Assembly: GCA_004295565.1 (NCBI GenBank)
Contig: AP019416.1
Coordinates: 806,001 to 870,000 of the forward strand
Direction of reading: 5' to 3'
DNA from: Vreelandella olivaria
GTDB lineage: Bacteria > Pseudomonadota > Gammaproteobacteria > Pseudomonadales > Halomonadaceae
DNA length: 64,000 nucleotides
Shown here: piece by piece, positions 54,200 to 63,250 of the stretch
How the letters are laid out: every line of letters begins with the position of its first letter
Numbering within the stretch: the first letter of the stretch is position 1
Made by a program: the position numbers and the translations under genes
Notes under the pieces: model-generated
Database searches by the model: none
The model's input: only the letters and a program-made list of their open reading frames with translations
What the model was told of the DNA's origin: nothing

Positions 54200-54670
54200 A
54201 TGAAGACGGCGCTTCATTTTATAAAGGCATTGTTAGTGGATTTGCCAAGCGCTCTTGATAGCAATAAACCACGAACAACGGAGGTACATGGTTTGGCTAC
54301 CGATAAAGCATCTCGGGGTGTGGGCGGTTGGTTTCTGCTCGTTTTCGCCATCATTCTGGTCATCCTCGGCCTGATTCTTGCGGCCGGCGGACTCTGGCTG
54401 GTGACGCTGGGTGGCTCCTGGTATTACCTCATTGCCGGTCTGGGGCTGATCATTTCGGGTAGCTTAATGGCCAGGGATTCGCTCACGGGAGTCTGGGCCT
54501 ATTTCTTGGTTCTGTTAGGCACGCTGATTTGGGCCTTATGGGAGGTTGGCTTGTCGCCATGGGAGCTGCTGCCCCGGGTATTCGGTTACATCGTCCTGGG
54601 TGTCATCGTCTTGGCGCTCCTGCCCACTCTCAAACGCCGCCAAGCCCCTAGTCGACAAGCTACTATATGA
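54200..54670 (+). CDS. Membrane domain of a glucose/quinate-type PQQ dehydrogenase, as a separate frame
   Basis: After a hydrophilic head, four membrane segments follow: GGWFLLVFAIILVILGLILAAGGLWLV, WYYLIAGLGLIISGSLMAR, LTGVWAYFLVLLGTLIWALWEVG and LPRVFGYIVLGVIVLALLPTL. GLWLVTLGGSWYYLIAGLGL is the hallmark of the Gcd/QuiA N-terminal domain that holds ubiquinone. In the family this domain is fused to the catalytic part; here the stop overlaps the next ATG (ATGA). The natural start may be 54284 or later (MATDKASRG-like GTG/TTG) or 54200. Confidence 0.78.
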   Translation: MKTALHFIKALLVDLPSALDSNKPRTTEVHGLATDKASRGVGGWFLLVFAIILVILGLILAAGGLWLVTLGGSWYYLIAGLGLIISGSLMARDSLTGVWAYFLVLLGTLIWALWEVGLSPWELLPRVFGYIVLGVIVLALLPTLKRRQAPSRQATI

Positions 54671-56802
54671 GGAGCGCTGCCATGTTCACGTCACTGCGAG
54701 TGCTGGCCTATGTCGTCAGCCTGTCACTGGCGACGCATGCCGTTGCCCAGAATACTGAAGGTGAATCCGAAGGCTCTGATGGGCTCACCTCCAGCGAGGC
54801 CCAAATTAATGTCGGCGACAGTCAGGCGGTTCAGACACCGACCTTCTCGGCGGCGCCCCAGCCCAGCGATGACCCAGCGCCCGGCGATTGGGCCGCCTGG
54901 GGACGAGAGAGCGGCGCCTCACGTCATTCGCCGCTGGATGAAATCACGCCCGACAATGTCAGCCAGTTGGAGGTTGCCTGGATCTATCGCACTGGCGATA
55001 TGCCGGAAGAAGAGGGAGAGGGCAAATACGCACCTGAAACTACACCGCTCAAGGTTGGCGACAATCTGTATCTCTGCTCGGCCATGAACGTAATGATCTC
55101 CCTCGATGCACGAACCGGCGAGGAGCAGTGGCGCCATGACCCCCAGGTCGATCCAGGTGCCATTCCCTATAGCGCCAGCTGCCGCGGCGTGGCCTATTAT
55201 GAAGTTCCGGATGCCGCCGATGATCAGGCCTGCGCAGCCCGCATCATCGAGGGGACGTTGGACGCCCGATTGATTGCCGTCGATGCGCAGACGGGCGAGC
55301 TGTGCCAGCAGTTTGGTGACGGTGGTACGGTAGATCTATGGGCAGGCATCGGCGAGAAGGTTCCTGGTTGGTACTCCGTCACCTCGCCACCGGTCGTCGT
55401 CCAGGGCGTCCTGGTGACCGGTGCCCAGGTCAAGGACGGCCAGGCAGAGGACGCACCATCCGGCGTTATTCGTGGCTACGATGCCGTTACCGGCGAACTG
55501 GAGTGGGCGTGGGATATGGGCAACCCCAACTTGGATGGTCTACCACCCGAGGGCGAGACCTATACCCGAGGCACACCCAACATGTACCACTGCTTCCTCC
55601 GATGATGAGTTGGGTTACGTCTACCTGCCGATGGGCAACTCCTCGGTCGACTACTGGGGCGGGAACCGCAGCGAGGAAGAAAACGAATTCTCGACTTCGC
55701 TCGTCGCCATCGACGTCAACACCGGCGAACCGGTCTGGCACTTCCAGACCGTTCATTACGATGTCTGGGACTATGATCTCGGTTCGCAACCGACCCTGGT
55801 CGACTTCCCACGAGATGACGGCAGCACGGTGCCGGCGATCATTCTGCCCTCCAAACAGGGCGACATTTACGTTCTCAACCGTGAAACCGGCGAATCGCTA
55901 TTTCCCGTGGAAGAGGTCGAGGTGCCCACCGGCGGTGTTGAGCCAGATAACCTCTCGCCCACACAGCCTAGTTCAGGCTATCACTCCCTCGCTTTTCCGA
56001 ATCTGGAAGAGAAGGACATGTGGGGCATGACACCCATCGACCAGTTGTGGTGTCGTATTCAATTCCGCCGAGCCTCCTATAAAGGCATGTACACGCCGCC
56101 GACCGTGGGGCAGCGCTTCATTCAGTACCCCGGCTACAATGGCGGCAACGACTGGGGCAGTGCCGCGGTGGACGCCGAGCGTGGCATCATCATTGCCAAT
56201 TACAATGATATTCCCAACTTCAACCGTCTAATCCCCCGTGAAGAAGCTGAGGAGCGTAATCTTCAACCCATCTATGCAGGAGGTGACAACACCGATAGCG
56301 AGTCGGATGGGCCCGCTGAAGGGCCGGCGATCCACAAATAGGTGCGCCTTACGCGATCGACGTCAATGCCGGCTGGCGAGCGCCGGTCACAGGCATGCCA
56401 TGTACCGCGCCTCCTTATGGCGGCATTCGCGCCATCGATCTCGCTAGCGGTGAAACGCTCTGGGACGAGCCATTGGGCATGGCACGTAAGAATGGCCCCT
56501 TTGGCATTCCGTCGCACATGCCGTTCAAGATCGGCACACCCAACAATGGCGATTCATTACTCACGGCCAGCGGACTGATATTCATCGCTGCCGCCACCGA
56601 TGACCTGTTTCGTGCCATCGACATCGAGACCGGTGAGGTGCTTTGGAAAGATGTGCTGCCGGCCGGTGGACAGGCCAACCCCATAACCTATGAGGCGAAT
56701 GGTCGCCAATACGTAGTCATCGGGGCCGGCGGGCATCACTTCATGGAAACGCCCATTGGCGATTACGTGATTGCCTACGCGCTGCCGGAAGACGGGAACT
56801 AA
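54667..56802 (+). CDS. PQQ-dependent dehydrogenase, glucose/quinate/shikimate family, catalytic part (frameshifted)
   Basis: An eight-bladed propeller quinoprotein. N-terminal hydrophobic segment (FTSLRVLAYVVSLSLATHAVAQ), then GDWAAWGRESGASRHSPLDEITPDNVSQLEVAWIYRTGD. Tryptophan-docking repeats follow (DARTGEEQWRHDP, DVNTGEPVWHFQTVHYDVWDYDLGSQP, DIETGEVLWKDVLPAGGQANPITYE). The catalytic and end motifs are GTPNNGDSLLTASGLIF and GAGGHHFMETPIGDYVIAYALP. Shifts lie near 55590 and 56340. About 700 residues; sugar or cyclic acid oxidation in the periplasm, electrons to ubiquinone through the preceding membrane frame. Exact substrate unknown. Confidence 0.85.
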
Positions 56803-56844
56803 GATCAGCTGTGTTGGCTGAGCCAGTATTCGGCTGGCTCAGCT

Positions 56845-57344
56845 ATAAGACTGGGAGGCTCGTTGCGGCGGTTGAGACGTGACTCGGCCGCCATCGGTAT
56901 TCGCTTGTTGCTGCCTTCGATTCCAGACGACATTACAGCATATCCGCTGCTGCGTGTGCGGATGCAGGCGGTGGCAGCTCCAGGGCATCCGCTGGCTAAG
57001 CTCGGACGAGCAGCGACGCCAATCGATCTGGAGCCCCATGTTCAGCTCGTTCTGTCCGACCCCATTGATCCAGGCAGTGCAAACTTTGGGGTTTCAAGTG
57101 CGAGATGTTGGCGCTTTGTGGATCTGAGCCGACGTCTCGACTTTTGCTAAGCGGTTTCGGGTGGTGCCGTATGCCTGAACATCTTGTAGCCGAGCTGGTA
57201 TCTGCGGGAAGCCTGGTTCCGCTTCATATTGAGAACGACCCAACGCCTGAGGAAGGGTTAACGATTTATGCCGCGCATGCGCGCAATCAACCCCTCGGGA
57301 AGGCTGGCCAGTGGTTGCTGGATGACCTCAGGCGGCGTTTGTAG
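56845..57344 (+). pseudogene. LysR regulator remnant, effector domain only
   Basis: Two frames join near 57145: PDDITAYPLLRVRMQAVAAPGHPLAKLGRA and VQLVLSDPIDPGSANFGVSS, then LSGFGWCRMPEHLVAELVSAGSLVPLHIEND and GQWLLDDLRRRL. These are the second half of a LysR effector domain. No helix-turn-helix precedes it; the PQQ dehydrogenase stop is only 40 bp upstream. A truncated gene. Confidence 0.7.
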
Positions 57345-57560
57345 TCTTAAAACAATCCTTTAGGAGGGCACGGTTAAGGGGATTGGATATTGAGATTTTA
57401 AGCTGTATAAATGAACAGTTATTATACTAAGGTTTACTTAATCTCTAATGATAAGCGCGCTTGAGTATTTGCTCTGGTATGCAAAGGTGAATGTTGCTGC
57501 ATTAAGTGATGCTTGAATTAGGGGTGCATAAGGCTTGATGTAAACCTGGAGGCAACACTG

Positions 57561-58557
57561 ATGAATGACCAGCAAATACAGATATTCACCAGCGAAGATG
57601 GGCAAGCACACCTAGAGGTGACGCTGGAGCAGGAGACCGTTTGGCTGAGTTTAGATCAGATGACGAATCTATACGGTAGGGACAAATCTGTGATATCTCG
57701 CCACATTCGCAACATCTTTATTGAGGGTGAGCTTGAAGGGAGCCAGTTGTTGCAAAAATGCAACAACTGCCGCTGATGGTAAGATCTATCAGGTTGAGTA
57801 CTACAATTTAGATGTGATTATTTCAGTCGGCTATCGAGTGAAATCTCAGCGTGGTGTGCAATTTCGTAAGTGGGCAACTCAAGTATTAAAAGACCATTTG
57901 GTGCAAGGTTATACCTTAAACCAACGCCGCCTAACCGAGCGCAGCATAGAGTTTGAGCAGGCGGTAAGTTTGCTAAGTCGAACCTTAACCAACCAAGGCC
58001 TGGTTTCAACAGAGGGCGAAGCGGTAGCCCTTGTAATTAGCGATTACGCTCGTTCCTGGAGCCTGCTGCAAGGCTACGACGAGCAGCAATTAACCGAGCT
58101 AAACATCAGACAGCCCGGTATGCACTCACTTGAGTTGGAAGAAGCCTTGAAAGCCATTGGCGAGTTAAAACAAACCTTAATCGCTAAAGGCGAAGCAACT
58201 GAACTGTTTGGGCAGGTGCGGGGTGACGGTTTGACATCAGCCTTGGCTACCATTGAACAGGGTTTTGGCGACGAACTGTTTTACCCCAATGTGGCCACCC
58301 GAGCGGCACACCTGCTTTATTTCGTGATCAAGAATCACCCTCTGGCCGACGGAAATAAACGCTGTGGATCGTTTCTGTTTCTGTGGTACTTACGCCGCAA
58401 CGCAGCCCTGCTGGCCCGGCCCGTTGAGCAATTGATCAATGACAACACCTTGGTGGCATTAGCGCTGTTAGTGGCTGAAAGCCTACCCGATCAGAAAACG
58501 TTAATGATCCGGTTGATTGAGCATTTTATACTGCTGAAGGAAGATTTTGGCAGTTGA
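57561..58557 (+). CDS. RhuM-Fic/DOC fusion protein (one frameshift)
   Basis: The N-terminal RhuM/virulence domain has EVTLEQETVWLSLDQMTNLYGRDKSVISRHIRNIF and, after a shift near 57760, KNATTAADGKIYQVEYYNLDVIISVGYRVKSQRGVQFRKWA. The C-terminal Fic/Doc domain reads ATRAAHLLYFVIKNHPLADGNKRCGSFLFLWYL, with the motif HPLADGNKR near residue 270 (HxFx(D/E)GNxxR with Leu for Phe). Fic/Doc enzymes transfer AMP or phosphate to target proteins. About 330 residues. The second lineage of Fic in the window, unrelated to the DUF4172 relics. No antitoxin is evident. Confidence 0.85.
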
Positions 58558-58610
58558 TGTGTTTAGCGCCGCCCCGAAGTCACCTCTGAAGTTAGAAAAG
58601 GCCAGCTGTA

Positions 58611-59401
58611 ATGAACATTGATCTTTACCAAGTAGATGCGTTTGCCTCCCAGCCCTTTGAAGGCAATCCCGCGGCGGTTTGCCCGCTGGAAGCGTGGCTG
58701 GATGATGCGCTACTACAGGCCATCGCCACGGAGAACAACCTGTCTGAAACGGCCTTTTTGTGTCGACTGAATCCGGTTATCACCTGCGCTGGTTTACCCC
58801 TTCGGTGGAAGTGGATTTGTGGTCATGCCACCTTGGCGGCGGCGTGGGTAATCTTTAATGCATTAGGCGACAGCGCAGAAACCCTGCAATTCCAAACGCG
58901 CAGTGGGCAGTTATCAGTAAAGCGTGAGGGCGATGAGTTGGCGATGGATTTTCCGGCGAAAACGCTAGAACCCTTGGCAATGCACGCTGAGGTAGCGGCA
59001 GCATTCGGCGGCATCGACATTGAGGAGCTGCTGATCTCCGACGATATCGTGGTGGTGGTTAATAACGCGGCGTTGATCGAGTCGTTAGCGACGGATATGC
59101 AGCAGCTTAAACAGCTGCCGGGGCGGGCTTGGTAGTCACCGCTAAAGGCGATGATGTGGACTTCGTTTCCCGCTGGTTTGGCCCCAAGGTGGGCGTGGAA
59201 GAAGATCCGGTGACAGGCTCGGCCCATACGTCGCTTGTACCTTACTGGTCTAAGCGGTTAGGCAAGCAAACGCTAACCGCACGCCAGGGCGGCGCCCGTA
59301 AAGGCGCGCTTAGCTGCATTGTGGAAGGCGAGCGCGTGATTATCAAAGGCCGTGTGGCGCCTTATCTGAAAGGGGTTATTACGTTGCCGGAGGGTAACTG
59401 A
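58611..59401 (+). CDS. PhzF-family isomerase (frameshifted)
   Basis: MNIDLYQVDAFASQPFEGNPAAVCPLE opens the PhzF fold, followed by IATENNLSETAFL with the catalytic Glu. Two shifts near 58775 and 58815 enclose GYHLRWFTPSVEVDLCGHATLA. Another near 59128 leads into GLVVTAKGDDVDFVSRWFGP, EEDPVTGSAHTSLVPYW and RQGGARKGAL, the second half. About 263 residues. PhzF proteins catalyse diene isomerisations; most chromosomal copies have unknown substrates and phenazine synthesis is not implied. Confidence 0.85.
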
Positions 59402-59424
59402 AAAAGCTAGGGATGTTGGGGCAG

Positions 59425-60246
59425 TTATTCCTTTTGGCGGCTAGCCGCTTGGACGAAGGCCGTCGGGGATTGACCGAGCACCTTGCGAAACATGCTGGAG
59501 AAAGCGGCTGGACTGTCGTAGCCCAGTTCCAGCGCGGTTCGAGTAACGGAACTGCCGGACAGCAGCCTGGGAATCGCCGCCATCAGGCAGGCCTGTTGGC
59601 GCCATACGGCGAAGGACATACCGGTTTGTTGACGGAACAAGCGATTGAAGGTGCGCTGACTGCGATGCAACTGCCTGGCCCACTCCTCGGGAAGGCTATG
59701 GATGTGCGGCTGGCCAAGAAACTCTCTGCACTGGCGGGCGAGGGGAGGGTCTTGGGGCAGAGGCGCAAATAGAGGCAGGGCCTGAGCCTGTTCCAGTTCG
59801 TATAGGAGTAGTTTAGCCAGGGCACCGTCGCGGCCGTTTTCGTCATAGAGCGCGGGGATGTGGGCGGAAGCCAGTAGCAAGTGATGTAAGAGAGGTGTTA
59901 CGACTAGCACCTCGCAGTTGAGCGAAGTGCGTGGCGCGACGTGAGGCTCGATATACAGGCTTCGTGTGCTCACCCCGTTCATACGCACCTGGTGGCGCTT
60001 GCCCGCGGGTAGCCAGACACCGCTGAACGGGGGCACCATCCAGGTGCCATCATCCGTATCGACTTCCATCACGCCGGTCATGCCGTAGAGAAACTGGGCA
60101 CGGCGATGGGTATGAGAGTCGAGCAGCGTGCCGGGGCGGTAGTCAGTGCCGATGGCTACCAAGGGCCGTGCTACATGGTCTACATCTGACAAGGGTGTAT
60201 TGAGCATTGTCGTCAACTTGGCCGAAACACAATGATTATTGTCCAA
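59425..60246 (-). CDS. AraC-family regulator
   Basis: A clean 273-residue frame. The cupin effector domain reads GTLLDSHTHRRAQFLYGMTGVMEVDTDDGTWMVPP and GVWLPAGKRHQV. The C-terminal double HTH is LHRSQRTFNRLFRQQTGMSFAVWRQQACLMAAIPRLL and SSVTRTALELGYDSPAAFSSMFRKVLGQSP. The usual start might also be 60207 (MLNTPLSD). Divergent from the TauE/SafE gene, which it probably controls. Confidence 0.9.
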   Translation of the reverse strand: MDNNHCVSAKLTTMLNTPLSDVDHVARPLVAIGTDYRPGTLLDSHTHRRAQFLYGMTGVMEVDTDDGTWMVPPFSGVWLPAGKRHQVRMNGVSTRSLYIEPHVAPRTSLNCEVLVVTPLLHHLLLASAHIPALYDENGRDGALAKLLLYELEQAQALPLFAPLPQDPPLARQCREFLGQPHIHSLPEEWARQLHRSQRTFNRLFRQQTGMSFAVWRQQACLMAAIPRLLSGSSVTRTALELGYDSPAAFSSMFRKVLGQSPTAFVQAASRQKE

Positions 60247-60313
60247 ATGGCGAATGTCGGCCAGTCCTCACCGGAATATCGTTTCTCCTATTGAGTTCAT
60301 TAGGAGAGTGCCG

Positions 60314-61121
60314 GTGTATAGCGTATTGCTAATTTGTGGCGGGTGGCCGGAGTCACGACCGTGTTGTTCGGTTTCGGCGGTGGGTTTGTGGTGGTTCCTT
60401 TGCTGTATACCCTGCTGATTTCTGTGCATGGGCCGAATAGTGGTATCGGTCAGGCGGCCATGCATATAGCGGTGGCCACCTCGACGGCGTTGATGGTGTT
60501 TGCTGCATCATTGGCGACCTGGCGTCACCATCGGCGACAGACCGTGCAATGGCATCTGGTGCGACCGCTGGTCGGCTATATCGCCATGGGGCTGTGCTCG
60601 GTGCTGCAGCCGCGGTGTCGTTAAGTGGGGAGTGGGTGCGCTGGGTGTTCATTGGTTATTTGAGTATTACGATTGCGGATGCCATTCTGCGGCCTGGTTT
60701 TCTGCATCAGGCGGGGAGTGATGTACGCCCCATGGGGCGCCTGGTGACAGCAACAACGGGGACATTGATCGGTGCAGTCGCCGCCTTGCTGGGCGTTGGC
60801 GGTAGTGTAATGACAGTACCACTGATACGCCGAAGAGGCGCCAGCATGACAGCGGCCACGGCCATGGCTAATCCGTTGTCGTTGCCCATGGCGGTGAGTG
60901 GCACCGCGACGTATGTGTTGCTGTCGGCAAATCGCCCAGCCTTGGGGGACTGGTATGCCGGTTATTTGGATCTGCGCGCGTTGCTGGTGTTAGCGATAGG
61001 CTCATGGCTCGGAATCCGCCTGGCGTCGACCTGGATCGGACGCATCCCTGACCGCATCCATGCCAGGGTGTACTTGCTATTGCTGACCATGGTGCTTGTG
61101 GTGATGGTTTTGGTACGTTGA
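60314..61121 (+). CDS. TauE/SafE-family sulfite/anion exporter (frameshifted)
   Basis: GTG at 60314 follows TAGGAG and opens MYSVLLICGG. A shift near 60340 leads into WRVAGVTTVLFGFGGGFVVVPLLYTLL, the family signature, then IAVATSTALMVFAASLATWRHHRR. Another shift near 60605 joins AAAVSLSGEWVRWVFIGYLSITIADAI, and the second repeat has GAVAALLGVGGSVMTVPLIRRRGASMTAATAMANPLSLPMA. Eight membrane segments, about 268 residues. Likely exports sulfite-like or sulfonated organic anions. Confidence 0.82.
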
Positions 61122-61239
61122 GTGTTGCTTGCTTGGGAGACGCCTGTTTTGTGAAGCGGCTCTTTAAGGGGAGCAGGGTTTAAAGACGTAAAGTTGATTC
61201 ATTCAGCAGTCACGCGCTATGTCATCACGCGCTATGTGA

Positions 61240-62318
61240 TCACGTACTGTGTGATGGAGTAGGCCAGCGCAATTCGAAACAAGAGCCACCCTCATCCGAG
61301 GGGTAGCATTTAGCCTCGCCATGATGGGCTCTGGCAATAGCTGCCACCACCGCCAATCCGAGCCCACTTCCTTGCTTGTCGCCTGGCATATTACTGTCAG
61401 CATCCCGCGCATGCCGAAATGCTGTGAAAATATGGGAGGCATCTTCCTGAGGAATACCTGGGCCGGCATCTATAACACGCAAAACACACCACCCGTCATC
61501 CTGGCGCGTTTGGATGATAAGCGACCCTGGTGATGCATGCTGACGAGCGTTTTCCAGCAACGCAAGCAATGCCTGACGAATACGGACTGGGTCGCAATAC
61601 GCGGCGCCAGATTGCAGATCAAGGGTTGGGTAATGATATGAGGCGTTTAGGGCATGTCTACAAAATTCAACGACTGATTCAATGTCAGTCGAAAGATCAC
61701 ATTGCTTGATCTCAAGGTTCAGATGACCGCTTTCGGCCAAGCTGACGGCGCGAAGGTCTTCAATCAGTTGTGCCATGCCGTCGATTTGGGTAAGGAGGCT
61801 TTGAAACTGGGGTTTTTCGGGGGGAATACACCTTCTGCCAAGCCTTGCAGGCGTCCGCGTAAGATAGTAACGGGCGTACGCAGCTCATGGGCAATCGCCG
61901 CATTCCAGAACGTCATTTCCTTGGACATACGCTGTAATTGGTCTGCCAAGGCATTGAAGTCGTTGGCTAACACGGCGGCCTCGCCTAACGAGCGATCACC
62001 CGTCGTGGCGCGTGCGTCCAGGTCGCCTTGCGCGACGCGACGCATGCTGTCTGTGACGGAGTTGAGGGGTACCAGAATGCGACGGGCCAAGTGAACGCCC
62101 ACTATCACGGCGAACGCCAGCCCAACCAGCGTAGTGCTAACGAGCCAAGCCCACTCTAGCCCCGACGGGAACATGTTGGGTTCGCTAATCGACCCCTGCC
62201 AAAAACGGAAGGTAATAAAATAGAACGCATAAGAGGTCACCACGACTAACAGTGTGATGCCAAACGCCATCGCTGCCATTGTCAACGCGATGGTGCGGCT
62301 TAGCCCAATGAGCTTCAT
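61240..62318 (-). CDS. Sensor histidine kinase, BaeS/AdeS-like (one frameshift)
   Basis: ATG at 62318 gives MKLIGLSRTIALTMAAMAFG with two membrane segments (LTMAAMAFGITLLVVVTSYAFYF and VSTTLVGLAFAVIVGVHLA) around a short periplasmic loop. A HAMP domain follows (RRILVPLNSVTDSMRRVAQGDL), then the phospho-acceptor AIAHELRTPVTILRGRL. After a shift near 61805 the ATPase part includes ALLENARQHA (N box), IDAGPGIPQEDASHIF (G1) and GSGLGLAVVAAIARAH (G2). About 355 residues. Its start overlaps the regulator's stop (ATGA). Probably controls the divergent efflux operon. Confidence 0.88.
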
Positions 62319-63070
62319 TCTGCCCCCATAGGCGATACCCAACGCCGCGTATGCCTACGGGCATACCTCTCACATCGACATCTTCCAGTTTTTACGCAGC
62401 TTGCTGATATGGCTGTCGACAGTGCGCTCAAGTGCCTCGCCCTCGGGCAGGCAGGCGGCCAACAACTCGGCGCGGGTGCAAACTTTTTGGGCGCGCGTGC
62501 AAGATGCGTCAACAACCTGAATTCGGTGAGCGTCAACGCAAGGCTGTGTGATTCTTCTCCTACCTGAACAAAGGCTTCGTGTTGTTCCAGGTCGATCTCA
62601 AAGGGCGGCACCCGGAGGACATGGGGTTGATGGCTAGCATCAGCCATGGTGCGTCTTAACACTGCCTGAATGCGTGCAACGACCTCGGCAGGGTTAAACG
62701 GCTTGACGACATAATCGTCGGCACCAAAACGCAAACCCATCAGTTTATCGATATCCTGATCCATCGCGGTCAACATGATGACGGGCGTCTCGCCACGGTG
62801 GCGAACCTCTGACAGTACCTGCCAACCATCCAGCTTAGGCATCTTTACATCAAGTAAGACGAGATCGGGTTTCATCGACAAATGCATGTCCAGTGCCTTG
62901 CGTCCATCTTCTGCGTAGATGGTTCGGATACCCGCACGTTTCAGATAAGCCTGCAGGATATCAGCGATCTCAGGCTCGTCTTCGGCGATGAGCACCAGTG
63001 CTTGCAGGGCAGGAGAAGAACTTGGCGACTGATGCGTCGGGGACATGTAAGTGCCTAATGAAACATTCAT
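62315..63070 (-). CDS. OmpR-family response regulator, BaeR/AdeR-like (frameshifted)
   Basis: ATG at 63070 follows GGAGA and gives MNVSLGTYMSPTHQS. The receiver domain has VLIAEDEPEIADIL, the phospho-acceptor LVLLDVKMPKLDGWQVL, the switch Thr and Lys (IMLTAMDQD, DDYVVKPFNPAEVV). The winged helix LTLTEFRLLTHLARAPKK follows. Shifts near 62478, 62430 and 62325 disturb the C-terminus; the other frames give VDSHISKLRKN-like and VGIRGVGYRLWG, as expected. About 252 residues. Partner of the kinase and likely regulator of the RND operon at 63251. Confidence 0.88.
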   Translation of the reverse strand: MNVSLGTYMSPTHQSPSSSPALQALVLIAEDEPEIADILQAYLKRAGIRTIYAEDGRKALDMHLSMKPDLVLLDVKMPKLDGWQVLSEVRHRGETPVIMLTAMDQDIDKLMGLRFGADDYVVKPFNPAEVVARIQAVLRRTMADASHQPHVLRVPPFEIDLEQHEAFVQVGEESHSLALTLTEFRLLTHLARAPKKFAPAPSCWPPACPRARHLSALSTAISASCVKTGRCRCERYARRHTRRWVSPMGAE

Positions 63071-63187
63071 TGTGTTCTCCATCATATCTACACATGCCGT
63101 CGACGTTAATACCACGCTACAGCGATATAGTCCCCTTCAATTCTATGAGTAGGCAAATGTTTGCCTATTTCTGCAAGCGCTAACTAT

Positions 63188-63248
63188 GCCTGCAGAAACC
63201 ATGTCTGCAGGAACTATTGTCTGCAGGAACTATGCCTGAAGGAACTAT
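63188..63248 (+). repeat. Four tandem 15-16-bp repeats in the leader of the RND adaptor
   Basis: Units start at 63188, 63203, 63219 and 63234, with the consensus GTCTGCAGGAACTAT; the first and last begin GCCTG. The last unit holds the ribosome site AAGGA two bases before the ATG region at 63251. An ATG at 63186 opens a 17-residue frame (MPAETMSAGTIVCRNYA) through the array to 63239, with no good ribosome site. Confidence 0.7.
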
Positions 63249-63250
63249 TC

